DNA from: Micromonospora sp. CB01531 | Lineage (GTDB): Bacteria > Actinomycetota > Actinomycetes > Mycobacteriales > Micromonosporaceae | Direction of reading: 5' to 3' | Length of the DNA stretch: 58,139 nt | NCBI RefSeq assembly: GCF_001905095.1 | Contig: NZ_LWLS01000090.1 | Location: 1-58,139 of the forward strand | Shown here: positions 15,451 to 22,196 of the stretch, piece by piece | Numbering within the stretch: the first letter of the stretch is position 1 | How the letters are laid out: each line of letters begins with the position of its first letter | Notes under the pieces: generated by a model | The model's database searches: none | The model's input: only the letters and a program-made list of their open reading frames with translations | What the model was told of the DNA's origin: nothing | Translations under genes and position numbers: made by a program

Positions 15451-15693
15451 TTACTGATGGCGTGCAACAGCCGCGTTGGCGTACATGCACACCTCATCCA
15501 GCTTTGTCAAGGCCAAGCTGAGTTCCCGGGATTCGGGACAGTGCTCAAGGAGCACTTCGGCAAGCACCCCGCACTCGAAGCGAATCAGCTCATGCTTCGT
15601 CCGGATGTCCTCAGTGGACGGCTGGTGATAGCTGAACCTCGATGCGACCTCAGTCGGGTCAATCTTCACAGTGAAGTCCTTCGATGAAGCCAC
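15451..15693 (-). CDS. acb2: Acb2/Tad1-type cyclic-nucleotide sponge
   Basis: This 80-residue protein starts at GTG 15693. It has the hairpin domain of the Acb2/Tad1 family: RFSYHQPSTEDIRTKHELIRFE, then a second helix CPESRELSLALTKLDEVCMYANAAVARH, close to the family pattern SREKSLALTxLEEAVMWANAAIAR. Family members form hexamers that sequester cyclic di- and trinucleotides of CBASS immunity, and some also bind gcADPR of Thoeris. It is the first gene of the minus-strand endolysin transcript. Assignment rests on motif recognition; binding was not tested. Confidence 0.8.
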   Translation of the reverse strand: MASSKDFTVKIDPTEVASRFSYHQPSTEDIRTKHELIRFECGVLAEVLLEHCPESRELSLALTKLDEVCMYANAAVARHQ

Positions 15694-15816
15694 CGTATAA
15701 TCCCTGGTCAGGACTGTATATCAGTGGAGACTTATACTCAGAGTTGTCAATGTGCCGATGGGTAAGCCCGAGCGGAGCGAGGGCTAGTCAGCGATCGGCT
15801 TCAATGTGGACGGTCA

Positions 15817-16437
15817 TCGATAGTGATGATCGTAAATCATTCAAAACGGTGAATATTGAGACATCGGCATGTCCAAATTCTTCCCATATTTTGGGAATCG
15901 GACAAACTCTCCAAACCGTACAGCGGGGCGTACTAGGAGCGAGACGATGCCCAGCCATCGACGATCTTGGGTATCCCCCCGGGTGCATAAACATACATCG
16001 AACAAGCGTGCTAAGTCACGCTTGGCTACGGTGACAAGCATCAATCATCGATGAGCATGAGCATGCAAGAACATCAAACAAGCAGCTTGAGCAGCATAAA
16101 CATGCTTCTGACACACTCTGAACTAAGCTGTGATGTAAGCACGTCTGTCTATGGCTACGGGGTGATACATGCACCAGGCCGCATACGGTGCATGGTTATG
16201 CAATCAGCATGCATGGATATGGAAGATCATATATGAGCGTTCTATAGTGGACAGACAGCAGTGACAGCCGTCTATGGGAGATCTCCTACCCGGCCGATAG
16301 GCGATGTAGGCTCGGGACAGAGACGCGCATCTATAGCGAGACCCATCGATAGTGAAGCCCTTGAATGGAAGCAAGCTTCGATAGAGACAGGCTTCGATGG
16401 GATGTCTACAGTGGAGAGAGCAGCCCGTCTAGGGGAG
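15817..16437 (+). repeat. Cluster of degenerate TCKATAGNGR repeats
   Basis: Copies begin at 15817, 16241, 16271, 16330, 16346, 16378, 16394, 16405 and 16428. Typical forms are TCTATAGTGGA, TCTATAGCGAG, TCGATAGTGAA, TCGATAGAGAC and TCTACAGTGGA, all in the same orientation. Eight lie within 200 bases. Confidence 0.55.
15871..15903. promoter_or_regulatory. Nested inverted repeat GTCC...TTCCCA-TATTT-TGGGAA...GGAC
   Basis: Inner arms TTCCCA (15881) and TGGGAA are separated by 5 A/T bases. Outer arms GTCC and GGAC extend the dyad imperfectly. It is operator-like and lies in the non-coding control region. Confidence 0.45.
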
Positions 16438-16507
16438 TGCATAAGTATGCGCTATGCCGGATGGCACTATCTGAAACTACCCGGGAATGTTACTTGTGAG
16501 TAACAGC

Positions 16508-16529
16508 TTTCATATCCTCTTTTATGCAA
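16508..16529. promoter_or_regulatory. Palindromic element, copy 2 (TTTCATA-N8-TATGCAA)
   Basis: One of six copies of the TTGCATA-N8-TATGCAA element, left arm with one mismatch. It lies about 300 bases upstream of the first gene of the 16.8-22 kb block, at the edge of the repeat-rich control region. Confidence 0.65.
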
Positions 16530-16576
16530 GCTGGCAGTGTAGGATTACGTCATGACTCAGCCGCTCGCCTCGCACG

Positions 16577-16597
16577 CCGCGCGCCCCGTGCGCGCGG
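16577..16597 (+). promoter_or_regulatory. GC-rich leader hairpin
   Basis: CCGCGCG (16577-16583) pairs with CGCGCGG (16591-16597) around a 7-base loop, within the untranslated leader of the following block. The leader 16530-16828 holds no clear gene. Confidence 0.4.
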
Positions 16598-16781
16598 GGG
16601 TGGCTGCTGTGTCTGGGGTGACTCACGGAATGGCCTGTACGCAGGCTCGCCGCATCCCTGTTCTTTGACAAGCGCGCACGCGCCCATAGCCCTAGGCAAA
16701 CCTCTGGCACGCTAATGCGTGCGCAGTGCCGTGAGGAGAACCTAGGCAGTGCGGATGAGCCCTTTAGTAGACCTGTATGGG

Positions 16782-16803
16782 GGCACACGTTGTGTGCCTC
16801 TTT
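16782..16803 (+). terminator. Leader terminator-like hairpin
   Basis: GGCACAC-GTT-GTGTGCC followed by TCTTT lies only 26 bases before the first gene of the block. It suggests attenuation of the leader transcript. The following sequence TTACCGTCGCCTA recurs before the lipoprotein gene at about 17230. Confidence 0.5.
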
Positions 16804-16828
16804 ACCGTCGCCTAAAGGAGCATGAGCA

Positions 16829-17140
16829 ATGGGAAGATACGACGACCTAACTGTCTACACTGACCCAGCTAGTCTGGAACGCCTCAAGGGCCTGCATGGA
16901 TACGAAATCGGCGACATCAAAGATGGAATCGCCACACTGACATTCCCCAACATCGGACGTGCTGCCGGGTGGAAGAACATGGTAATTGAACCCGTGACAC
17001 TGATTAGCGAGGTGAAGGGATTCACTCACGAAGTAGTGGTGATGGTTGAGCTGACACCCCACCACACGGATCTCTGCAACAACTGCGGAGGATGCCAGCG
17101 GAACGCCTGCGAAACTCACCGGCTCTGTTGGTGTGGCTGA
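16829..17140 (+). CDS. Small protein with Cys-rich tail
   Basis: This 103-residue protein has AAGGAG nine bases before the ATG. The first 75 residues look beta-rich (VIEPVTLISEVKGFTHEVVVMVELTP). The C-terminus is a likely zinc site, CNNCGGCQRNACETHRLCWCG. The same LCxxCGGC...C-x-H...CWC pattern forms the core of the mini-protein at 18747-18884. First gene of the CTAG-rich accessory block. Function unknown. Confidence 0.75.
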   Translation: MGRYDDLTVYTDPASLERLKGLHGYEIGDIKDGIATLTFPNIGRAAGWKNMVIEPVTLISEVKGFTHEVVVMVELTPHHTDLCNNCGGCQRNACETHRLCWCG

Positions 17141-17169
17141 CAGCCTCACAGCCTCGCTAAGCCTCTATC

Positions 17170-17203
17170 AAGCCTTTCCCTAGTAGTGAGTAGGGGAAGG
17201 CTT
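17170..17203 (+). terminator. Intergenic hairpin
   Basis: AAGCCTTTCCCTA and TAGGGGAAGGCTT form a 13-bp stem (one T-G pair) with an 8-base loop, then GCTTAGT. It separates the first gene from the lipoprotein gene. Confidence 0.6.
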
Positions 17204-17260
17204 GCTTAGTCGCTTAGACAGGACTAGCCCGTTACCGTCGCCTAGCAGTAAGGAATCGAG

Positions 17261-17602
17261 ATGCGCCGCACAATCGCTACCCTGGCCATGCTGGTCACGC
17301 TCTCAGCCTGCCAGCCCGCCAACAGCAACAGCACCACTGAGACCTCAGCCAGCGAGCCGACCACGGTTGCCACCCTGGCAGCTACCCTCCCAGACTGTGA
17401 GGACGTGGAAGGCGTGACGCCGTGCTACACCTTCGATGAAGGTGAATGGCGGGTAGTCGAGAGCTACAGCCCTTACCGGGCTATCACCCTTCCGGAGTGT
17501 GCCACTGAGGATAGCGACAACTGCTACTGGGACGCCGCTAGCCAGGGAAACGGTAAGGGGCGAAACTTCATCACTGTGAACGGGCAAACTACCTATCTGT
17601 GA
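17261..17602 (+). CDS. Secreted lipoprotein
   Basis: This 113-residue protein begins with a lipoprotein signal: basic MRRT, hydrophobic IATLAMLVTL, lipobox LSAC with the modified Cys at residue 17. A Ser/Thr-rich linker (to about residue 47) leads to a small domain with cysteine pairs (LPDCEDVEGVTPCYTF, LPECATEDSDNCYWDA), probably disulphide-bonded outside the membrane. The DSDNCYWDA phrase is shared by Streptomyces phage and host proteins. Phage lipoproteins often exclude superinfecting phages or block receptors. That role is inference here. Starts after AAGGAATCGAG. Confidence 0.75.
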   Translation: MRRTIATLAMLVTLSACQPANSNSTTETSASEPTTVATLAATLPDCEDVEGVTPCYTFDEGEWRVVESYSPYRAITLPECATEDSDNCYWDAASQGNGKGRNFITVNGQTTYL

Positions 17603-17612
17603 GCGCTTTAAG

Positions 17613-17640
17613 GGTGGCCAGGCTTAGCGGTCTGGCCGCC
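17613..17640 (+). terminator. Intergenic hairpin
   Basis: GGTGGCCAG (17613-17621) pairs with CTGGCCGCC (17632-17640), one T-G pair, no T tract. It lies just after the lipoprotein gene. Confidence 0.5.
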
Positions 17641-17669
17641 CGTATGGCACGGCAGAAAGGGATGAGGGG

Positions 17670-17948
17670 ATGCAAACCATTCGGCCTATCGCGGAACGGA
17701 TTGACGTTCCGTTTGAAGACATCAAACGCCAGGCTGCCAGGGACTACGGCGTGAGCATCGATAACCTGGCAATCACTGTGCACGAAGGTCACGGGGTACA
17801 CACTCACGACAAAGACTGTCGCCTCATCGCGGGTAAGTGTTACAGCCACCATGACGATTCGGATTGGATTGTCTTTGTGATCTATGACGGGTTCCACCGC
17901 GCAGACTACGGCGTGATTGACGGCAGCTTTTCACTCTGGGCTGACTAA
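17670..17948 (+). CDS. Small unknown protein
   Basis: This 92-residue protein (MQTIRPIAERIDVPFEDIKRQAARDYGVSIDNL...) has GGGATGAGGGG before its ATG. Residues 1-35 form a helix; the middle HEGHGVHTHDKDCRLIAGKCYSHHDD is His/Cys-rich and could bind metal. No family recognised. Confidence 0.7.
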   Translation: MQTIRPIAERIDVPFEDIKRQAARDYGVSIDNLAITVHEGHGVHTHDKDCRLIAGKCYSHHDDSDWIVFVIYDGFHRADYGVIDGSFSLWAD

Positions 17949-17965
17949 CAGAAAGGAAACCGGGA

Positions 17966-18187
17966 ATGTTTCGTATAGAGTTGAGGAATGGCAAGGGGTG
18001 GACAGAGCACGTCACCCTAGCCACCACTGAGGCTACCGAGAAAGTCATGACTGACCGGGGGCGCAAAAAGGGAACGCATTACAGGTTTGTTGACCTGAAC
18101 AAGTCAGCAACCGTGAAGCGTGCCAGGAAGGCCACTGAGGCCACCACTGCCCCCGCTTTCAAGAGTGCTGAGGAGACAGCAGAGTGA
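17966..18187 (+). CDS. Small basic protein
   Basis: This 73-residue lysine/arginine-rich protein (MFRIELRNGKGWTEHVTLATTEATEKVMTD...) contains RGRKKGTHYRFVDLNKSATVKRARKATEATT. AGAAAGGAAA precedes the ATG. It ends in an Ala/Thr/Glu-rich tail and is coupled to the next gene. Nucleic acid binding is possible but unproven. Confidence 0.7.
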   Translation: MFRIELRNGKGWTEHVTLATTEATEKVMTDRGRKKGTHYRFVDLNKSATVKRARKATEATTAPAFKSAEETAE

Positions 18188-18474
18188 GCATTACGCGATT
18201 TCAGGCCCTAGTGAGTCGTGAAAGCCTCGCTGAGGTTTACCCGAACATAGGGACTTACAAGGGAATGGCGTTCCATGTCGTAAGCATCCTGCCGCTAGCC
18301 GGTAGTGACCGGCTGATGATCGGGGTGGAGGGTAACGGGGTATCGACGGAATACACGCTTTATCAGCTCGACCCATCGCGTCACCTCCTGGAACTGATCG
18401 AACGGGGTACGTATCGGGAAGACATAATGACATGGCATGATCCCGAGTATGGGCCACTGCCGCTGTCCTACTAA
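18184..18474 (+). CDS. Small unknown protein
   Basis: This 96-residue protein has a GTG start overlapping the previous stop (GTGA). It is beta-rich (MAFHVVSILPLAGSDRLMIGVEGNGVSTEYTLYQLDPSRHL). No family recognised. Confidence 0.7.
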   Translation: MSITRFQALVSRESLAEVYPNIGTYKGMAFHVVSILPLAGSDRLMIGVEGNGVSTEYTLYQLDPSRHLLELIERGTYREDIMTWHDPEYGPLPLSY

Positions 18475-18483
18475 CGGCCAATC

Positions 18484-18515
18484 GGCTAGGCTCAGCTTCA
18501 CAGCTGAGCCTAGCC
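18484..18515 (+). terminator. Perfect 14-bp hairpin
   Basis: GGCTAGGCTCAGCT and AGCTGAGCCTAGCC flank a TCAC loop. No T tract follows (ATAGG). It could be an RNA processing or insulation element between two small genes. Confidence 0.6.
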
Positions 18516-18533
18516 ATAGGCAATTAGGGAGGA

Positions 18534-18743
18534 ATGACAATGGTTAGGTGGGCACGAAAGATTCCCACTAAGGGTGGAACATCAACGGTTCATGCCGTAG
18601 CAGAACGGAACGGAATCGCTACGGCACTATGTCAGCCGACCATGATGGTAAGCGACACTCAGCAATGGGTCGCAAAACAGGTCGGCGAAATTGCATACCT
18701 AACTAAGTGCTCACGTTGCGATCGTCGCCTAGCGGGCAACTAA
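18534..18743 (+). CDS. Small unknown protein with Cys pair
   Basis: This 69-residue protein (MTMVRWARKIPTKGGTSTVHAVAERNG...) has GGGAGGA before the ATG. It ends in CSRCDRRLAGN, half of a zinc knuckle. Predicted beta-rich. Function unknown. Confidence 0.7.
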   Translation: MTMVRWARKIPTKGGTSTVHAVAERNGIATALCQPTMMVSDTQQWVAKQVGEIAYLTKCSRCDRRLAGN

Positions 18744-18746
18744 GCC

Positions 18747-18884
18747 ATGCCAGGTAAGCGTCACATGCGCTATGACCTCTGCCGCAAGTGTGGGGGCTGC
18801 TCTGCCGGTAAACTACGGTGCTCACACGGGCACCTATGGTGTTGGTGCGTAAAGGTGGTCCCGCTGTTGCGGGTACCGGAGTAG
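18747..18884 (+). CDS. Cys-rich mini-protein
   Basis: This 45-residue frame, MPGKRHMRYDLCRKCGGCSA..., carries LCRKCGGC...CSHGHLWCWC, the same zinc-site pattern as the C-terminus of the protein at 16829-17140. It starts 3 bases after the previous stop. Short, but the conserved Cys/His pattern supports it. Function unknown. Confidence 0.7.
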   Translation: MPGKRHMRYDLCRKCGGCSAGKLRCSHGHLWCWCVKVVPLLRVPE

Positions 18885-18894
18885 GGGAGAGGCA

Positions 18895-19056
18895 ATGGAC
18901 GTTTATTTCGATCACACCCATGAACAATGGGTGGGGGAGTACGAAACCCGTAGCGCTGACGGGGAAGTGCATCGTCAGACGGAATGGTTTAATGAAAAAG
19001 CTGACGCTGTGCGCTTTGCTCGCACTGGCGAAATGCCAAAGGGTGAGGATAAGTAA
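18895..19056 (+). CDS. Small unknown protein
   Basis: This 53-residue protein (MDVYFDHTHEQWVGEYETRSADGE...) follows GGGGAGAGGCA. It is beta-rich then helical (WFNEKADAVRFARTGEMPKG), and its stop overlaps the next ATG (TAATG). Function unknown. Confidence 0.7.
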   Translation: MDVYFDHTHEQWVGEYETRSADGEVHRQTEWFNEKADAVRFARTGEMPKGEDK

Positions 19057-19556
19057 TGGATCTAAGCCACTTTGACGCAATGGCGCGGAGAGGGGACTAC
19101 ATGGATGAGCAGCGAGACTACGCGGAAGAGGATTACACCCGCGCCGCAATGGAGCGTGAGGCTCGGGAAGAATTCGAGTACGAAGCAATTCGTACTCGAA
19201 GGGAAATTCCTAGCGTCACCTGTTGGGCTTGCCAGTGTTGCACGCTCGTTATAGCTAACGGGGAATGCTGCGACAGTGACCAGCACGGCGGGGATGGTAA
19301 AGAACCTCTGTCAGAGATCCCTAACGGTGCACACGCCACCCTGGGGATGTTCTGGCACAACCACGATGAACAGTGCCCCAATTACCAGCCCGAGGATGCC
19401 ACTGAATACCGGGGGCAAGTCGCCGAGTGTAACTGCGAGCGGCGGGAATTCTCCTGGTCTAGCTGCGACGCTTGTGGCTCAAACCTGGGAGGCTCACGGC
19501 ACGCTTTCGTAATCTGGTCACCGGCTGAGAGCGTCACAGAAGCATCAAACGGCTAG
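19056..19556 (+). CDS. Cys-rich protein of actinophage type
   Basis: This 166-residue protein has a charged helical N-terminus (about residues 1-50), then CWACQCCTLVIANGECC and an Asp/His stretch, and ends with CDACGSNLGGSRHAFVIW, a C-terminal knuckle frequently seen in small actinophage proteins (CDxCGSxLGGxRH). Likely binds zinc. No enzymatic motif is visible. Coupled to the preceding gene. Confidence 0.75.
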   Translation: MDLSHFDAMARRGDYMDEQRDYAEEDYTRAAMEREAREEFEYEAIRTRREIPSVTCWACQCCTLVIANGECCDSDQHGGDGKEPLSEIPNGAHATLGMFWHNHDEQCPNYQPEDATEYRGQVAECNCERREFSWSSCDACGSNLGGSRHAFVIWSPAESVTEASNG

Positions 19557-19644
19557 CCCGGTAGGGTGATGGGGTCTCAGCTCACTAGGGCGGCTACGGC
19601 CGTTCTAGCGGGCTGGATGTCCTATCAGACTCAAGGGGAGAGAC

Positions 19645-19965
19645 ATGGCAGACAGAATCCTCGCCAGAGACGTTCAGGAGATCTTCACGAATTTCTGCCA
19701 GGCAGCTAGCCGGGCTGGATTCAACACAATCGGATGGACCTTGCTTGCGCCAGAGATGAAGGGGAACGTCTGGCGTCTGCAAGAAAAGGAGGAATGGAGG
19801 GTCAACGGGAAGCTTACTGACCGCAAGTTTCACGACACCCCGTTTCCCTCTCACCTAGACGCGACTAACCGCGAAGTCTACTACCGGATTCAGGCGTGGA
19901 TGCAATGCTTGACCGCTATCCGCAGCAACCGCGCTGATGTTGAGACTGGGAGCCAAATCGGATGA
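19645..19965 (+). CDS. Small unknown protein
   Basis: This 106-residue protein (MADRILARDVQEIFTNFCQAASRAGF...) has GGGGAGAGAC before the ATG. It starts with a helix and has a TWRLxE-like strand region, 'GNVWRLQEKEEWRVNGKL'. No family recognised. It overlaps the next start by 4 bases. Confidence 0.7.
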   Translation: MADRILARDVQEIFTNFCQAASRAGFNTIGWTLLAPEMKGNVWRLQEKEEWRVNGKLTDRKFHDTPFPSHLDATNREVYYRIQAWMQCLTAIRSNRADVETGSQIG

Positions 19966-20243
19966 ACGAAACTCGCATGATCTACCGGCCGGAAGGCTAC
20001 CCCGTTTCTTTTGAATGGCACGGGCGCGCGTACATCGACGTTTATTCGATGGAAGACAGCACTCCGGACAGCAAGAGCAGTGAGGGTGTATTTCAGCGCG
20101 CTAGCGCTGAGGGGGCACCGTTCGCCGCTATCGGAGTGTGGGACTACGGCAAGGGTAAGCCTTCCATCCCCGTCACTCGGGAAGCTTTTGAGGCTGAGTG
20201 TGATGAGTGGATTAAAGAGAACCGTGAAGACTACGCACTCTGA
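19962..20243 (+). CDS. Small unknown protein
   Basis: This 93-residue acidic protein (MNETRMIYRPEGYPVSFEWHGRAYIDVYSMED...) overlaps the preceding stop (ATGA). It contains a beta-rich N-half and a helical C-terminus (AFEAECDEWIKENREDYAL). No family recognised. Confidence 0.7.
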   Translation: MNETRMIYRPEGYPVSFEWHGRAYIDVYSMEDSTPDSKSSEGVFQRASAEGAPFAAIGVWDYGKGKPSIPVTREAFEAECDEWIKENREDYAL

Positions 20244-20268
20244 TCTCTAGTACGCAATCCGGAGGGAT

Positions 20269-20346
20269 CGCTAGGCCCTTTAGTGTGGACGCTAGCGTCG
20301 CGCTAATGCACAACGAACCTGTAATGGATCTGTTTTTGGAGGGGTA
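20269..20346. promoter_or_regulatory. Intergenic palindrome region
   Basis: A perfect 12-base palindrome GACGCTAGCGTC lies near 20290 between two small genes. Operator-like; nothing else is seen in the gap. Confidence 0.3.
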
Positions 20347-20514
20347 ATGACTGACGAAGAAATTAAGGCCCTTGAGTCGTGGTCTACCGTCGAGATTGAC
20401 GGTAAGACTCACAAAATCGGAACGATCACCTATGACATCTCCGAGGAAACCGGAGTAATCAGTCAGGCCAGTTTCTACTCCCTGACGGAAAACCGCTGGG
20501 TCAAGCTTCGCTAG
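20347..20514 (+). CDS. Small unknown protein
   Basis: This 55-residue protein (MTDEEIKALESWSTVEIDGKTHKIGTITY...) has GGAGGGG before the ATG. It looks like a small beta-barrel-like fold (VEIDGKTHKIGTITYDISEETGVISQASFYSL). Function unknown. Confidence 0.7.
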   Translation: MTDEEIKALESWSTVEIDGKTHKIGTITYDISEETGVISQASFYSLTENRWVKLR

Positions 20515-20532
20515 CTGTGTCCCCTTAGATTT

Positions 20533-20601
20533 CCCTAGGTGCCAGGTAATACCGCCTCACGTACGGATAACCGGCCGTAGGGGTGCCGTAGGCACCTAGG
20601 G
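20533..20601 (+). ncRNA. Structured RNA element, closed by an 11-bp stem
   Basis: CCCTAGGTGCC (20533-20543) and GGCACCTAGGG (20591-20601) pair perfectly and enclose an internal hairpin TACGG-N8-CCGTA and a small GGTA/TACC hairpin. The closing stem extends imperfectly on both sides. The multi-branched layout is unlike a simple terminator. It could be a structured leader of the next gene or a small RNA. No known riboswitch class recognised. Confidence 0.4.
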
Positions 20602-20633
20602 ATTTCTATCCGGACAACACTAGGGAGGCTTGA

Positions 20634-20858
20634 ATGCCAGAGTCACGAGTAACCACGTGGGCAGACAGTTTCGGCGTATGGCACGCTCGTGTGCCTCGCA
20701 ATGCCGTTTCCCCGTTGATTGCTGCTAGGCGAGCGCTACGCGATGAGTTGACCGCTAGGGAGGCTGACGTCGCTAGGGACGTTTGGATGCACCCGGTACG
20801 GGTGCCAGACATGGACAACGCAGAGACGATTGTTTACCGGGAAGGTGAGGCTGAGTAA
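20634..20858 (+). CDS. Small unknown protein
   Basis: This 74-residue protein (MPESRVTTWADSFGVWHARVPRNAVSPLIAARRALRDEL...) begins after GGGAGGCTTGA. The beta-rich start and long helix 'AARRALRDELTAREADVA' are typical of Streptomyces plasmid/phage small proteins. Its stop overlaps the next ATG. Confidence 0.7.
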   Translation: MPESRVTTWADSFGVWHARVPRNAVSPLIAARRALRDELTAREADVARDVWMHPVRVPDMDNAETIVYREGEAE

Positions 20859-21271
20859 TGGCACGCGAGTACGTAACTGAGGATGGGCACCGTTACAAGT
20901 CGCTAAGTGATTTGATGGAGTTCGATCACGTTATCCAAGTGCGCGAGGATGGCACGATCAGTGACAACCTACCGAACATTCGTGAACTTTGGGCACCCGA
21001 GGTTACGTGGTCGGACGGTACGCACCATGTAGACGGGGAAGGCTGGTCACTCCTGAACGGTTACAGCGGGCAGTATGGTTACAGCGGTCCCGTGATGCAC
21101 CCTAGTGAGCTCATCGGGGGCAGGATGGAACAGGACATCATTTCTCAGCCTGGTTACTACGTCGCGGTTGTGGTTTCAGACGTCGATGAGTGCCAAGCGC
21201 ATTGCCCTGAGGATTGCGACGGAAACCACGATGATGCCGGGTGGGCAGTGGCCTACCGGGAAGGAATCTGA
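20858..21271 (+). CDS. Unknown protein
   Basis: This 137-residue protein (MAREYVTEDGHRYKSLSDLMEFDHVIQVRED...) is coupled to the previous gene. It is Gly/Tyr/Ser-rich in the middle (LLNGYSGQYGYSGPVM) and has a Cys cluster near the end (VDECQAHCPEDCDGNHDD). Function unknown. Confidence 0.7.
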   Translation: MAREYVTEDGHRYKSLSDLMEFDHVIQVREDGTISDNLPNIRELWAPEVTWSDGTHHVDGEGWSLLNGYSGQYGYSGPVMHPSELIGGRMEQDIISQPGYYVAVVVSDVDECQAHCPEDCDGNHDDAGWAVAYREGI

Positions 21272-21273
21272 AC

Positions 21274-21540
21274 ATGATCCCTAATGCCGGGCCGGTAGAA
21301 CTGCAAGAGAAAGCTACCGGCCGAATCGTTGGGCACCTAGCGGAGCCCCAGCTAGTAAAGACTCTCAGTGTAGGGGATGTCGTTTGGGACTTTATGAACG
21401 ATGAACCCTGCACATTCCGGGGATGGGACTCTTTTACTAATTGCTATGTGTTCGCGTGGTCTACCGGCGGTGACTTTTGCGGTTGGGATGAAGGTGGCGA
21501 CAAGCAACCTGTCTACTGGCGTAAGGTAGTGATGCACTAA
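21274..21540 (+). CDS. Small unknown protein
   Basis: This 88-residue protein starts at ATG 21274, 2 bases after the previous stop, with GGGAAGGA upstream. It is beta-rich: VKTLSVGDVVWDFMNDEPCTFRGWDSFTNCYVF resembles a KOW/SH3-like small barrel. Function unknown. Confidence 0.65.
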   Translation: MIPNAGPVELQEKATGRIVGHLAEPQLVKTLSVGDVVWDFMNDEPCTFRGWDSFTNCYVFAWSTGGDFCGWDEGGDKQPVYWRKVVMH

Positions 21541-21552
21541 CGGGATTGGCAC

Positions 21553-21578
21553 GGGGGTACGGCTACGGCCGTACCCCC
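21553..21578 (+). terminator. Perfect 11-bp hairpin
   Basis: GGGGGTACGGC-TACG-GCCGTACCCCC, followed by CCTCTGTCC rather than a T tract. It separates two small genes. Confidence 0.6.
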
Positions 21579-21605
21579 CTCTGTCCTATTAGCGCTAGGG
21601 AAGGA

Positions 21606-21809
21606 ATGGGAATGGGTTTCAGGGTTGGGCAACGCGTAGAGTCCCACCCGGCTACGGACGCATGGATTGCAGGCGACCGTTATGGCTGGGTGGAGAAGAT
21701 TGGCCGCGAGTATGTCCATGTCAAAATAAACCGTAGCGGAAAGGTGCGCAAGTTCTCTCCAGAGAACATCCTCCCCGTTGATGGGGTAGCAGACCGACAG
21801 ACCAGCTAG
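21606..21809 (+). CDS. Small SH3/KOW-like protein
   Basis: This 67-residue protein starts at ATG 21606 after AAGGAATGG. 'VGQRVESHPATDAWIAGDRYGWVEKIGREYVHVKINRSGKVRKFSPENILPV' has the strand pattern of a small barrel (KOW/SH3), often nucleic acid or protein binding. No firm family. Confidence 0.7.
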   Translation: MGMGFRVGQRVESHPATDAWIAGDRYGWVEKIGREYVHVKINRSGKVRKFSPENILPVDGVADRQTS

Positions 21810-21813
21810 CCCA

Positions 21814-21999
21814 GTGGGAACGCTAGCTGTTCTTATCGGGTGCCCCGTGTTTTTGCTTCTCTGTCTAGCTGCGGTTGTCGCCATATACGGCGGGGAACTA
21901 CTGCCAGACCTCCGAAGACGACATAGCCGGGCGGTGTTCATAGCTAGACACTCATGCGCAGAAAGGAGAGCCCTAGACGAACTAGATGGAGGCGAATAG
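21814..21999 (+). CDS. Small membrane protein
   Basis: This 61-residue protein with GTG start begins MGTLAVLIGCPVFLLLCLAAVVAIYG, a single hydrophobic helix, then a basic cytoplasmic-type tail (LLPDLRRRHSRAVFIARHS). The start is uncertain because the ribosome site is weak. Last gene of the hairpin-separated block. Confidence 0.6.
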   Translation: MGTLAVLIGCPVFLLLCLAAVVAIYGGELLPDLRRRHSRAVFIARHSCAERRALDELDGGE

Positions 22000-22000
22000 G

Positions 22001-22032
22001 GAAGGGGCGAGGCATTCAAGCCTCGCCCCTTC
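22001..22032 (+). terminator. Strong terminator at end of accessory block
   Basis: GAAGGGGCGAGGC and GCCTCGCCCCTTC form a 13-bp perfect stem with a 6-base loop, followed by ATCGCTTTCTC. Confidence 0.75.
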
Positions 22033-22196
22033 ATCGCTTTCTCAGCCGGGCTAGCCACCCCTGCGAGCCCGTTAGCAAGATCATCAGCTCTTGTCAATCA
22101 TCCGGACGGTCGAATTTTGGTAACGATCTAGGACGGCCTTTTGGATCTTTCCTCCACTGGCAGTGACCGGGCGACTTCGATAAAGTTTCTCGTACG

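Larger units (their letters stand above)
15694..16507. other. Non-coding control region with iterated motifs
   Basis: There is no convincing gene on either strand over about 0.8 kb between the divergent transcripts. It contains nine degenerate copies of TCKATAGNGR (15817-16437), many CATG tetranucleotides between 16050 and 16225, palindromes at 15871-15903, and a nested GCCGAT/ATCGGC inverted repeat (15754-15799). Base composition is more AT-rich than its neighbours. It is a candidate immunity/operator region or replication origin. Short frames that cross it lack ribosome sites. Confidence 0.6.

Noticed and set aside
15712..15750. Host-type promoter TTGACA/TATACA upstream of the Acb2-like gene
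   Set aside because: The spacing between the two hexamers is 24 bases, too long for a normal sigma-A promoter.
16261..16503. A plus-strand frame of 80 codons in the repeat region
   Set aside because: It has no ribosome binding site, its composition follows the repeats, and no protein motif is visible.
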